A stretch of 64,000 nt of DNA from Lumbricus terrestris (taxonomy: Eukaryota > Annelida > Clitellata > Crassiclitellata > Lumbricidae), in NCBI GenBank assembly GCA_949752735.1, contig OX457040.1, positions 1,645,554 to 1,709,553 on the forward strand. The letters are read 5' to 3'. Position numbers and translations under genes: made by a program. The stretch's first letter is position 1; every line of letters begins with the position of its first letter. The notes below the pieces were generated by a model. That model did no database searches. It saw only the letters and a program-made list of their open reading frames with translations, and was not told the origin of the DNA. Below, piece by piece: positions 45,101 through 51,729 of this stretch.

Positions 45101-46892
45101 TCATGGAGATATCCAAGAGATATCCAACTTCCAAGCGCGAGCTCATCGAATCGCTTATCACCGCCTGGAGCCGCGTTGTGACCCATGACCAGCTCGTCCC
45201 GCTGGCCCACTCGATGCCGAAACGTCGCAGACAAGTGCTGAAGAACAAGGGCTAGCCAACAAAATATTGGTGCATCACTGACACACAGAAACGGTCTTTT
45301 CAATGCATCTAAATCATAAAGAGGGCTTACGAGCACACAAACCGCTTATTTCATCCCAGCACATTGCGCTATGCACAGAACAAGAATTAGCATGTAACAA
45401 GCCTCTATGACCTTTCTCATGCTGGTATAGTCACGAGGTGGTAAACAAACTTTCATCATGTCAAATTTAAAGAAATATGTTTTTAAACTTGAACCAAACA
45501 ATAAGAAAGCCTTTAATTAACGCCCACATGTTTACCAGTACGTTATTCTTCTTAATACAGAAGAAATACATAAAATATATGGGTGATGCAAAACTTTTTC
45601 ACACCACTGTAGGTCTATATTTTTAGATGACAATTATATTTGCCACTTTATCCGTATGACTATGGAATCTTAGCTTCGAATCCTGAAAAGGTGTACTATC
45701 TACTTCAAGCACATACTTCTATCGCTTCTCGGTTAAGTGTTTATTTTAATCTTGGAGAAATGTGTCGTAGGTTTCACTAGGCCGAAGGATGTCGACCCGA
45801 AGCTTCTGATCCCTTACGTCGATAAATTCTGGTGTTGTTTCCCGGAGTCTTGCCGTTCGAATTGCAGATGTGGCATCGACTACAGCAAGGTAGATTCCTT
45901 TCTAAACTGTTGCCATGGTAAAGAAAATAGTTTCGCTCATAATTATCTGAGTAATAAGCTCCTAAGTTTGTGTGGTGGATAGTAATTTAGAGCAGGCGAT
46001 ATAATTCTAGAGTCTCGCTTCCTAATGGAAACTGTCTATTGAGAAATATTTCCTAAGTGTTGCATCATAACGTCTGACAGAGAGTCGATACAAAGGTCTG
46101 GTAGGGTGTGTATTAAGACAATACAAGACTATACAACTTTATATCGCCCTTCTTACAAAACTCATCAGTGTTGACCCCCACGACGGCGCAACTGCAACTA
46201 TAATATTGCTGAGCAATAATAATTGTGAATTAAGGACTTGAATCTCAAGGTCCCTATATGCACAGTAACCGACTCGGACAAGTATCGAACCCGTCGACTC
46301 TCCGCTTAACAGACCGACAGCTCTAGCCAATCAACCACCGTGCCTCACGAAGGCGAATACCATATCATGCCTAAGTGCAAGAGAACATTTCGGGAGTCTG
46401 TTGATGAAAGTCGCAGAAAGTTTCGCAAATTAATATTCTTATTATTTTGTTCTTTGAAAAAAAATCAGTGTCATCCACGAAGTAAATGTCACATATAATA
46501 ATACCAAGAGGATGCTCAAACCATACATTAACGATTTGGAAGGTAGATTAGCTTTCTAAATATTCTGCTTTCTGTTGTGACTCGTGCGGCTACATTTTAG
46601 AGAACAATTCCCTTTTCCTGTGCAGGTTGAAAGTTTGAATTCCAAATCAAAACACGGGTATCCTGACATATGTGTGAAGGTGAACATGACCGATGTCCAC
46701 CCAGCTCAAGCAGACCTTAAAGGAAATGACGAGAAGCCGAGACCGGCTGATGCAAGTAAGGAGAGTTTAATCTCCTCAAAGAAACTACATGTCTCAACGA
46801 GCAACTACTCGAATCATTCCGAAACCAAAGATCAAAACGAGGAATGTGACAACAAAATTTTGGAATGCGAAGAAGAAATTTCTCAATTGTGA
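15168..46892 (+). CDS. SLC5A8-like: SLC5-family Na+-coupled solute transporter, copy B (complete, 16 exons, 681 aa)
   Basis: Exons: 15168-15539, 16620-16688, 17277-17328, 18700-18767, 30888-30968, 31311-31384, 32767-32907, 34186-34321, 37114-37202, 37619-37737, 38102-38172, 39001-39087, 41988-42184, 42957-43060, 45771-45889, 46626-46892. Together they give 2046 nt in one frame. Exon 1 (residues 1-124) holds the first helices with the hallmark SAVTLLGAPAEIY. Exons 2-8 carry the conserved core (GGMKAVIWADVFQ, HTFWTLLVGG). Exon 10 has TVSSTMNA, with S364/S365 at the expected Na2 site. Exon 13 bears a cysteine pair and an NST sequon. Exon 14 is the last helix. The tail (554-681) ends in SQL, a PDZ ligand. 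Human SLC5A8 is about 610 residues, so the tail is longer here. The start ATG follows a TATA box by about 160 nt and matches copy C. Introns are bloated: intron 4 is 12.1 kb because of an LTR retrotransposon, and introns 8, 12 and 14 hold nested DNA elements. All splice sites seen are GT-AG. Substrate is unknown; monocarboxylate transport is the family-based guess. Confidence 0.9.
15688..15936. mobile_element. hAT-type MITE with perfect 8-bp target duplication (intron 1, copy B)
   Basis: Termini CAGGGCTGAAAGTGG and CACTTTCAGCCCTG are inverted repeats. They are flanked by GTTATACC on both sides (15680-15687, 15937-15944). It is 249 bp long with no coding capacity. Confidence 0.85.
16500..16590 (+). 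repeat. ATGC/TATA-rich simple repeats
   Basis: Degenerate CATG/TGTA repeats run into (TA)n just before exon 2 of copy B. The homologous intron of copy C has a similar but shorter tract. Confidence 0.7.
16800..17075 (-). mobile_element. LINE reverse-transcriptase fragment in intron 2 of copy B
   Basis: The - strand translates to HAKLDYCNSLLLNI and RINRLQAIQNALARAV, a block typical of the thumb/C-terminal part of CR1/jockey-type reverse transcriptases. A detached 3' end (GAGGCGCTATATAAATG) follows on + at 17091, so the piece is rearranged. Confidence 0.7.
17345..17697. mobile_element. hAT-type MITE (intron 3, copy B)
   Basis: Inverted termini CAGTGGTTCCCAACC and GGTTGGGAACCACTG give a 353-bp non-coding element. 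The immediate flanks (GACCAATC and ATGTAGGT) do not match, so the target duplication has decayed or been lost. Confidence 0.75.
18090..18600 (-). mobile_element. Internally deleted LINE fragment in intron 3 of copy B
   Basis: On - the upstream part reads RERWIGEESWDLIDQR (between endonuclease and RT in RTE/jockey-like proteins). It is followed directly, in another frame, by GRLAGHILRLPKERIARTAI and GRPSNTWRRAFKED, the extreme C-terminal end. The whole reverse transcriptase between them is missing. Confidence 0.65.
18773..19809 (-). repeat. 3' LTR of the Ty3/gypsy element
   Basis: It is nearly identical in sequence to 26811-27847 and equal in length. Its outer edge lies at base 6 of intron 4, and its first T completes the splice donor GTAAGT. 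Confidence 0.93.
19810..21500 (-). other. Long untranslated stretch between pol and 3' LTR
   Basis: This stretch is 1.7 kb of AT-rich sequence with no substantial frame on either strand. A few short direct repeats (CATCACACTAA units near 20903-20945) are present. Nothing env-like is seen. No purine run was recognised right next to the 3' LTR. Confidence 0.6.
21501..27293 (-). CDS. Gag-Pol polyprotein of the Ty3/gypsy element
   Basis: One uninterrupted frame of 1930 codons. If initiation is at the usual place after the LTR, candidate starts are Met at 26636 or 26573; the frame, however, runs back through the primer-binding site into the LTR to Met 27293. Numbering from that Met: capsid-like Gag around 370-560, two CCHC knuckles (CFHCRRLGHYRRSC near 625-645 and a near-identical one 52 residues on), aspartic protease DTGS at about 748, reverse transcriptase with YLDD at about 1176, RNase H with DTDAS, integrase HHCC finger with CTAC, and catalytic D1622, D1682, E1718 (DD35E). 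A GPF-type module (YTGPFRI) follows near the end. All catalytic motifs look intact, so the element may be autonomous. Gag packages RNA in virus-like particles; Pol makes and integrates the cDNA. Confidence 0.92.
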   Translation of the reverse strand: MCERSLAAEAAGAVEEGDRPEHLYSATEEEVAAALVDLADRNITPDMLSHDPALVSNNSKSVVVNAKNPGSLLNKWGSVVCLITADSPSACSRPGTWLEELSYGAHGRVVGSNPRVCLEPMHEYGELPTSKSSYVSMPSREVEFTPQLACPPVWGREQFATIGSRSAGDKLLPVVHGCDKCLDKDDFGYERGDISYECIGGDDDAEAKSSQEQSVKENKMAAFESRVNWPKANLDCLVVDMEKTAAATDEPCHTPRQSLSTLSRPRPEADPSRSVPLTRRDTTSRRPERSASAPGIRRAVPLAQSPTPLPRVSATVNSESEYNAPRTSDQKTRCRLPTPPVNEVKVEPLNVAVTCVASAVNEQSSPATRTNTSADKHKQFIKLGQFNGKTELEAFLRRFEVCSRHNNWSDQERLDQLTCGLTTPADQVLWDFGSEDVVTWSDLVQKLRSRYGSADQAALFQTQLGTRKQKADEDLSSLAQDVRRLMTLAYPGNTSGFGETIATRAFLDAMKDQDLALKVREREPSSLDNAVKLALRLDSYRGAAEQSSKNSELRYSRVKTVKDAGISVETIRQIIHEELEPQGRRLDQLEQTLSTTYRPPGPRWNVQTGTPTFRRGTARRRTFGSSRNSNRCFHCRRLGHYRRSCPFLRELPEDAENVQTGAPTFRRGTARRRTFGSSRNSNRCFHCRGLGHYRRCCPFLRELPEDAEDVARTETRTETESANVRYVSGSTFAYLPLKVNGKSILALLDTGSEMSLVPSSLVRSTDVVGSEQRLRAAEGSDIRVRGEATVHCQIEDCQFTVSCLVTDQISEMILGLDWMEKQGAQWDFSNRRIKIRNRRFPVLSQPKTGQCRKIVVARDVQVPAMSELDVEAYAVLPNLRPCTSAWATQPHVLESGLIVAGTLLPERTRDLAIRVLNPTRKAIKVKRGQHCLAEKVEVDHESPTPAGSGRCASVREQTPPMSDDAVQQVLSALWENVAEDVPADTKVRLRDLVLEHQAAFSLHEQDMGYTEMIQHEIETGNEAPVRQSLRRQPLSLLPVIDAQVDQMLEQKIIEPSRSAWASNVVIVRKKDGSARFCVDYRAVNVKTRKDAYPLPLISESLDTLAGARWFSTFDLRAGYHQVAVHPQDRHKTAFVTRRGSFQFRVLPFGLCNSPATFSRMMNLAMAGLNFEVCLIYLDDIIVFAADLETHLFRLKQVLERLTQVGLKLKPSKCHLLQRQVLFLGHVVSEDGVATDPEKISAVKDWPTPTKLRELRAFVGLCAYYRKFVADFAQIARPLHALTQKGRRFEWTSDCDEAFQRLKVALVEAPVLALPEEVGTYILDTDASGESVGAVLSQIQDGKEKVICYGSRICSTAERNYDVTKRELLAIVYYLKTFRQYLLGRPFILRTDHSALQWLRRTPLPIGQQARWLAVIEEFQFDIQHRAGKSHSNADAMSRRPNRVETIRQVTEATTAPLDLPDDWVKEVIGQEQRQDTDLGWIIHRKSLSHQAPTCEELRPQSGVVKSLVAQWPQLRLEGSVLTREWLQPEDLHSKWPQLIPPRGRRQTLIQLSHEGMAGGHLGLRRTLKQLQRRAYWPGWREDVRLYIRKCTACSRYQRGKPPKQGLLQDMSVGEPMDRIAIDITGPHPPSSKGHKYILTVMDYFTRWAEAFPIRNQEAVTVARVLVEQVFTRFGCPRQLVSDQGPCFEATLFRNLCQLMGIDKIRTTSYKPSTNGRVERFHRTLNSMLAKVVSRNQRDWDLHLPLVMSAYRSTEHESTRFTPCRLFLGREMLLPIDLVLSECQPSVDHAVCVDDFVQKHDENVRQAFATVREFTGRLASTRAARYNLRVKPTEFEPGAWVWFLYPRRKSGQKDKWSSFYTGPFRIIERVGPVLYKIQKSKKSQPVLAYVDKLKRFHGDDPSTWDLDPVQEPIEVRPLFEPASLTRNRMWK
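25177..25488 (-). repeat. In-frame 156-bp tandem duplication covering the zinc knuckle
   Basis: Two near-identical units start near 25177 and 25333. Each encodes 52 residues with the RRGTARRRTFG linker, one CCHC knuckle and LRELPEDAE. The few differences (GTPT/GAPT, CRRLG/CRGLG, RRSCP/RRCCP) show the duplication is recent. Confidence 0.9.
26811..27847 (-). repeat. 5' LTR of the Ty3/gypsy element
   Basis: The LTR is 1037 bp and in sense orientation starts TGTAGAGATG and ends CGCTACA. A TATA-like TTTATATAG occurs on - near 27445-27437. The gag-pol frame is already open inside this LTR from 27293. Confidence 0.93.
27848..28304 (+). other. Remaining host intron 4 of copy B
   Basis: This is intron sequence that aligns loosely with copy C at 59830-60175 (shared CACCTTTACAATAGAGATTC-like stretch). 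It contains a short (TTG)n run at 27964-27979 and no gene. Confidence 0.55.
28305..28500 (+). repeat. (TAA)n microsatellite
   Basis: Near-pure TAA units extend to about 28405, then interrupted ATA/CAT units. The homologous spot in copy C (60177-60255) has a short version. Confidence 0.95.
28507..28690 (+). mobile_element. Short 3'-end fragment of the LINE family at 28703-29822
   Basis: It reads GDIRETSYLFQRL, matching RLETSYLFQRI near the end of the longer fragment downstream, and ends in a small AATAAT tail. Confidence 0.6.
28703..29822 (+). mobile_element. C-terminal part of a LINE protein with CCHC motif and endonuclease-like domain
   Basis: A 340-codon open frame (28714-29736) contains the segment VNDGGLGIRCA, then a Cys/His motif (PHLCHCGERVDARGLHGLAC), then KRPDGVTLIPW and LTWDVTVSDT. 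The last two resemble the PD-(D/E)xK motif of the restriction-like endonuclease in R2/NeSL-type LINEs. It ends with QRGNAICF before an (AAT)n tail at 29822. No reverse transcriptase is upstream, so it is 5'-truncated. The clade assignment is tentative. The frame is intact, which suggests a recent insertion. Confidence 0.65.
29822..30545 (+). repeat. Compound (AAT)n/(ATT)n/(AATA)n microsatellite zone
   Basis: Successive AAT, GAT, AATA, AAC and ATT runs are broken by short unique islands (30061-30100, 30300-30355). The first run is the tail of the LINE fragment. ATT runs opposite AAT runs could form long hairpins. Confidence 0.93.
31532..31774. mobile_element. hAT-type MITE with perfect 8-bp target duplication (intron 6, copy B)
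   Basis: Termini CAGTGGCGGCGCCAGG and CTAGCGCCGCCACTG; target duplication CAGCTGAG (31524-31531, 31775-31782). Copy A has the single uninterrupted site at about 1378. It is 243 bp and non-coding, with an internal repeat of CCGCCAAAATKTCTGACGAC. Confidence 0.88.
31877..32689 (-). mobile_element. Mariner-like element, left end deleted (intron 6, copy B)
   Basis: On - it encodes the transposase end: WPPNSLDLNTVDYSIW and LQEKVYRSRIANVDELE, where the last D of NxVDY is the third catalytic Asp of mariner-type enzymes. The right terminus GACACGGTG|TA matches the complete relative at 34932-36726. The left terminal repeat and about 100 bp of intron are missing compared with copy A. Confidence 0.75.
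33005..33490 (-). mobile_element. Insertion with LINE C-terminal remnant (intron 7, copy B)
   Basis: Copy A reads straight through here; copy B has ~485 bp flanked by ACTATG on both sides. The right part, read on -, gives GGGMTWEDPRMAPEDKTTW, like the far C-terminal end of many LINE proteins. The left part is unassigned and ends in ATAATAATAAT. Confidence 0.5.
33556..33815. mobile_element. hAT-type MITE (intron 7, copy B)
   Basis: Inverted termini CAGTGGCGCAGCCAAGG and CTGGCTGCGCCACTG. The flanks GAACGGAC and GAAAAGAC are an imperfect 8-bp duplication of GAACAGAC, the single site in copy A near 2267. It is 260 bp long. Confidence 0.8.
34932..36726 (-). mobile_element. Mariner-like transposon with ~195-bp terminal inverted repeats, interrupted by a LINE
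   Basis: It inserts at TA (34930-34931, 36727-36728). Termini are CACCGTGTC...GACACGGTG, and the inverted repeats extend to about 35127 and from about 36535. The transposase remnant is on -: DELKTLLLDEWTSVDQLIV and RRRLSACVR (36100-36250). The element is internally deleted and split by the LINE at 35275-36100. Confidence 0.83.
35275..36100 (+). mobile_element. 5'-truncated LINE inside the mariner-like element
   Basis: An open frame from 35275 to 36013 carries the C-terminal third of a CR1/jockey-type protein: NPGKTQFIWVGSR, LGVTLDQELTLSDHV, DYGSAIYAG, EELHWLPMQKRIEFK, SFWNKLPISLR, FRKRLKTILF. It ends with GGCGCTATATAAATG and an (ATTACA)n tail (36073-36100). The uninterrupted mariner relative (32060) shows the junction GCATA|CACGG. 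The intact frame means a late insertion. Confidence 0.88.
37258..37490 (+). mobile_element. tRNA-derived SINE composite in intron 9 of copy B
   Basis: This is the paralogue of 3126-3400: the head GCGGTGGTGTAGTTGGTATG is retained, the B box is deleted, and the 3' body ends in GGGCGCTACAAAAG. The exon-9-like segment 37317-37400 lies within it. Confidence 0.55.
37317..37400 (+). pseudogene. Second copy of SLC5 exon 9 in intron 9 (copy B)
   Basis: This is homologous to 3196-3296. Translation gives LLPRFVMEIFHFAPGI followed by PRFYLANLP, again open. The acceptor AG next to the first codon is missing, and the flanking SINE head has lost its B box. It is probably not spliced in. Confidence 0.55.
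39135..39180 (+). repeat. (CTG)n microsatellite in intron 12 of copy B
   Basis: About 13 CTG units lie at the position homologous to the long CTA/CTG array of copy A. This shows length and unit divergence between paralogues. Confidence 0.9.
40312..41619. mobile_element. Unclassified TIR element with repeated palindromic motif, nested in the piggyBac-like element
   Basis: Ends CCATACATAGGGG|AGAGTGC...GCACTCTCCCCTATGTATGG are inverted repeats; the left one is split by a hAT MITE. Inside, the motif CAAGATGCCCAT / GGGCGTCTTG recurs in both orientations near 40502, 40525, 40857, 40902, 40949, 41373, 41414 and 41584. No transposase-like frame was recognised. About 1.15 kb without the MITE. Confidence 0.65.
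40325..40486. mobile_element. hAT-type MITE with perfect 8-bp target duplication
   Basis: Termini CAAGGGCGGATACAG and CTGGATCCGCCCCTG; target duplication CATAGGGG (40317-40324, 40487-40494). It is 162 bp and sits in the left terminal repeat of the surrounding element. Confidence 0.85.
43118..44028 (+). mobile_element. LINE 3'-end fragment interrupted by a fold-back element (intron 14, copy B)
   Basis: The left part reads LLRDVLHWLPVPQRIEFKIC and YKSLHGAAPDYM. The right part (from 43839) reads RCWNSLPPALR and FKSGLKTHLF. Together they form a LINE C-terminal end ending in GGCGCCATAGAAAT. Copy A intron 14 lacks the whole insertion. Confidence 0.78.
43377..43838. mobile_element. MITE with ~29-bp inverted termini, nested in the LINE fragment
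   Basis: Ends GGCCGGTGTCATGAAACGG and, reversed, GGCCGGTGTCACGAAATAG. Both continue into AGTATCCCCC. It is 462 bp, and further GGGGGATA motifs lie inside. A 79-bp miniature with the same ends lies at 48452-48530. Confidence 0.78.
44232..45609 (-). mobile_element. Fold-back Tc1-like transposon: two inverted copies of the transposase 3' half
   Basis: TA-flanked (44230-44231, 45610-45611), with termini CAGTGGTGTGAAAAG...CTTTTTCACACCACTG. The arms 44232-44815 and 45043-45609 are inverted copies of each other. Between them lie 227 unique bases. On - the centre and left arm encode a Tc1 transposase C-terminal part: GFGCMTASGVGRLHIVDG, FLFQDDNVP then a stop where a residue is expected before HRAK, LDWPVQSPNLNQIENLW (catalytic Glu) and KNKGWPTKYW. 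The N-terminal half is replaced by the inverted copy. Copy A has the empty TA near 6942. Confidence 0.88.
46139..46350 (-). mobile_element. tRNA-derived SINE in intron 15 of copy B
   Basis: Read on -, the head contains A-box-like TGGCTAGAGCTG and B box GGGTTCGATAC, better preserved than in copy A (7484-7680). The 3' end is again the GCGATATAAAG type. Confidence 0.6.
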
Positions 46893-47480
46893 TCAGTAAT
46901 ATTGGCCTCTGACTGCACAGCGGTCTTGTGTCTGCCGGTTGTTCTTGCAAACTCGTTATTTCCGTGCTCAACCAAAACATTGACGATAAGCATGCAATAG
47001 ATTAAAAAGCATGCAATAGATTAAAATTTATGCATATTTTGTTCCGTTTCATATTCCAATATTGAAACCATCGTTGCAACTTACTTGCCCCATCGAATAT
47101 TAGACCAACTCAGTCGTCGTTCTTTCTCGATTGCTCCAGAACATGGAATACCTGTTGCGCTCCAACTGCTGTGACCTTATAGTTCACACCAATGCGTTCA
47201 TCTGGAACTTAAGCATGGCATTATTTATCCGTGCTGGAACTGGGAGTGCTTTTGAATAGTTCATCTTGAAAATGCGCCATTTAGAAACTCAATAATAAAT
47301 AAAATAAATCAACTGAAAAGTTAAGCTGAGTATTATATTTTTCATATATCCGTGTATACTTCACCGATTGCGATACGTCAACCGGATTTTTGAACAAATA
47401 TTTTTTTTATTATTAGTATTATTTTTAATAAATAAACCAGACTTTTTAAAGCCAACTTGAGTCCTTAGAGAGAGTCAAGA
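46893..47480 (+). other. 3' UTR and downstream flank of SLC5 copy B
   Basis: The stretch is homologous to 8231-8786 plus 11598-11650, without the Helitron, which defines that element's empty site. A candidate poly(A) signal AATAAA lies at 47294-47299. Nothing else is recognised. Confidence 0.6.
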
Positions 47481-47512
47481 AACGATTGAGCTTTGTCTGC
47501 ATGTGCATATGC

Positions 47513-47770
<258 letters not shown>

Positions 47771-48451
47771 TCGTAATCGTAAACTCGAAATTTCTAAAGC
47801 GACACTCGAAAGCCAAGCGCGGGGCACCAGCTTATTCACGAGCGCTGTCTCTCTCTCTCTGTCTATCTTTGTCGCTTTCTATTTTTGTATATCTGTCTCT
47901 GTTTTTGTCTGTCTCTCTCTTTCTCACAGTGTCTGCCTGTCCCCCTCTCTCTCCTCCCTTTTCCAATTCCATTTAACCAGAGTTGCCTTTGATATTATCC
48001 CCTTCATGAGAGAGAGAGAGAAAGAGAGAGAGTTGATAGTTGATATATCCCCCCTCTCTCTGTTGGTCGAAGTAGCCTATCTTCCTACCTATATTTCGGC
48101 AATAGGACATTCTGTGTACATAGTACAATCCTATTAAGAGGGCTATGACATAGGCTACTAAGACCTCATTTCAGTAATCTCAAGGCCAGGTCAGACCAAA
48201 GGCCTTAGCCTACCAGACATTGACAAAGACATCCCAGCATCCCATGCACATAATTATTCGGGCTGTCATCAGTGTCATGTAGACCTCACGTTTCATAACA
48301 TATCAAATGTCCGAACCAGTCGGCCGTCAGGCCAAAGAATCCGACTATAATTATAGATCAACACTAGTGATTACTCGTCATAGTGGAGGTTAGCTTATCA
48401 GGTTTTTGTCAATGGCGTTTGGTGGATATTAACATTACTGTAGCCTTAGAA
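47771..48451. other. B-C spacer, unassigned
   Basis: CT-rich patches persist to about 48060, with an (AG)n run at 48008-48032. The rest is single-copy-looking DNA with no coding frame. A (TAATCG)n stub near 47768-47780 resembles a reversed LINE tail. Confidence 0.4.
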
Positions 48452-48530
48452 GCCGGTGTCACGAAATAAAGTCTCCGGGGGGAGACTTTTAGGGGGGAGA
48501 CTCTGTCACGCGACACCGGCCATAAATCCC
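48452..48530. mobile_element. 79-bp fold-back mini-element
   Basis: Starts GCCGGTGTCACG and ends CGACACCGGC, with GTCTCC/GGAGAC just inside. Nearly the whole length can form one hairpin. The ends match the 462-bp element at 43377-43838, so it is a miniature relative. Confidence 0.7.
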
Positions 48531-49118
48531 AAGTCCAGGACTTTTTTAACGTGCAGCTGTACACAAAATGTGCAGTTCTAAATGGATTTGTGCAGTTGCA
48601 AAAAGCATTTCTGTACAGTAAAAACTAGCAAAAAGGTCATTGGTCCTGTGATTGGAAATAATTTGCCATGGAAGATGGGAAGAAGAGAAGGGGTTGTGCA
48701 GTTGTAAAGATTTCTTGGAAACAGTCCTGCCAGAGTCTAATCTGCTGTGAGGATAGAAGCTGACTCAGGATTAGCATGGAGCTAGCTCTGTTGCCTCTGA
48801 ACGTCGTCCTTCAGTTCGGTTCTGTCTTATATAACTCGTATGATAACTTTGCATGAGAAATATTTGACCGCTTCTTTAGATCATGGTGACTTATTAATAT
48901 GATTATTATTAACCACTGAAATTTAAACAGGATGCATTACTCCCTCTTACCTGCCTACTAGCCCACTTCAATCTGTGAAATTATACGTTTGGCCTGACGG
49001 TATCCGAACTTTACACCCCGGCCCATTACCCCTTGCCATTTCTCCCCGACCATTACCCCCCGTAGGACATTACTACCCCGCCATTACCCCCTGGTCTGTT
49101 TACATTTAGGACTAGTTT

Positions 49119-49260
49119 ATGTATGTATGTATGTATGTATGTATGTATGTATGTATGTATGTATGTATGTATGTATGTATGTATGTATGTATGTATGTAT
49201 GTATGTATGTATGTATGTATGTATGTATGTATGTATGTATGTATGTATATTTGTATGTAT
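49119..49260 (+). repeat. (GTAT)n microsatellite
   Basis: About 35 near-perfect tetranucleotide units form part of the left terminal block of the 4.1-kb element. Confidence 0.97.
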
Positions 49261-51729
49261 GTATGCATGCATATATATATATAAGTAATAAGTATGTATT
49301 TATGTACGCATACATGTATGTATGTATGTATAGGCATTAGGGTGGTCGCATCTGTAATGGCAAATTTTCAACTTCATTTTTGTTCTTTCCCCAACCCACC
49401 ATTTGGTGCCACTTGGTAAAAGACTGATGCAGCCCAAAAATTATCCCGATAGAAAAATATTTAGGACTAGCACAACGTGTTTGAAGTTTTGGATTTTACG
49501 AAATTTCATCGTCTTTTTGAGTATAATGCTAATTTAGCTACATTTTTGGACCTATGACTAGTTTTAGCAGAAATGCAACATTCTTTTACTCAAGCACGAC
49601 TGACAAGTATGTCTGACTTCTACAATGATGATAATGGTTTGTTATATATTTTTATGAACAATTGACCATCACAATAGTATTTGACTCGTGAGTCCCTGAG
49701 ATCGATGACCATAAACCTTTACTATAAATCTACTTTAAATTTCTGTTAGCTTTGCTGTTGAGTTGCTTGACTCGGGTTCTGCTAAAAATAAAGGTAGCCC
49801 GTCCCGCTTCTGGCTTGGCCGACCAGGAGTGATCCAGCACTTAGGCCATTAGTGTTAAGCTACCGAACCCACTGCTGTAAAACCGATCTGCGTGTCGTGC
49901 TATAGTGGGCCGTATTTCGTATAACATGTACTTGTAATCATTCTGCGGTGTGTCAGACTGGGTGATTAAATGAAGATTATTGTACTAGAAAGTCAACACA
50001 TTGCCATGTTCTTTTGATAGTCCTGATTTCTATCTACAGGGATTCTTTGTTACACTAAAGGCTCTTTATTACATGCTTAACTTTAACACAAATTCTGATA
50101 TAATACAGACAAGGACCTCAATAATAGTTGAACTAGAGAAAACTACTGATGACACATGTGTTTTCGTTTATTGTGGTAATCAGAGCAGAATGACACAGCG
50201 CATCACAGATAAGATTTATCAAGAGCTGCTGTAAACAAATGAATTAAAATAGATGTTGAAATTATTGAGATCATAATTTTTATAGATCAAAGAAATTACT
50301 TATTACCACATAGGAGTCAAAAAGCAGCTTTTAAACAACTTCCAAAGAGAGCATCATAATTGAGTGCCTGATGAAGACTACTCACATTGTTGTCTATTTC
50401 AAAATATAGAAGTTATCCAATTAAAAGTATAAGCTTACTTTTAGAGCTGAAAACATGAACACAGAGTCAAACAATTGACACAGAAAGTGCTGTCAAGAGT
50501 GGACTCAAATTACACTGCCTTTATTAGCTATTGCAAATTAACTACCTATTATAAATTAACATGAAAGGCGATGGTGTCAAACACGTAAGCTATATGCGAC
50601 TCAAAATCTCTACATCATGCTCAGGAATGGATCCAGCTGAAATTACAGTGGCCGCATGGACATCTCAGACGACCAACCAATTCAAGGGTATAAGCATAGC
50701 ACTCTCAAGACAACACCCATTGGTACACCCTTGGAGTCAGATGAACACCTTCCTTGGGCAACATGCCAGAGATTTCACTTTGAGGGAAGTGAATCGTGAA
50801 AACTACAGCAAAGCTCAAACCCATGCAAAGACCAAATGCAATTTGAATTGTGAGACAGTGTAATAATGCCTCAGCTCGAAAACATTTTAGCCTAAATTTG
50901 AGATAAAAATTCGCATCTAAAAATAATGAATTTCTACTTTTTAATATTACTCCAGTTCCTTGTACCCAGTAACCCCATGAACAATGACGGTAGAAAAAGA
51001 AATATTTCTCAGAAATCAGACCTCATTAAGAATTTTGGTGATTTTGCAGAATAAATTAATTATATAGGACACAGATGAAACCGCACAAATTTTTTATTTT
51101 TTCCCAATTTAATTTATACTATTACTGTTCCCTTACTGTAGCAGTCTAAGAACAATACGCTATTATAATCAATCAAGACAAGGTAAAACAGGTACTATTT
51201 GTAAAGAAATAAGATATGATAGATATTATCTGTGATGCGGTGTGTTATACAGGTTTTCTAGCCTTAGAGGAATTTTTCTTGAAGTGGCGCTATATAAATT
51301 GATGATCATGATTACGATGACAGTAGCATCATCATGTTTAAGTGTGGAGCAACTACAGGTAGTTGAATTGATTCCTGGTTTGAAGATTCCTGGTTGACTA
51401 CAGCCATATAGCTACTTTTGAGCATTAGAAGTCTTGCTATTATAAGGGTAAAACTTTGATGGCGTTGTGCTAGTCCTAAATATTAATATTTTGTCTTACA
51501 ACTTTTTGTGTGATGTTTCTGGGGAGAATGGAACCAAACGGCGCCTTGGGGAACAGTCAATTCCAACTTTCATTTTTAACGACCAACCTAATGGGCATGC
51601 ATGCGAGTATGTAAGTATGTATGTAAGTATACAATGCATACGTACGTAAGTACGTACGAACGTGCGTATATACGTACATGCGAATATGCATGTATACATA
51701 CATACTTACATACAAACTTACAATACATA

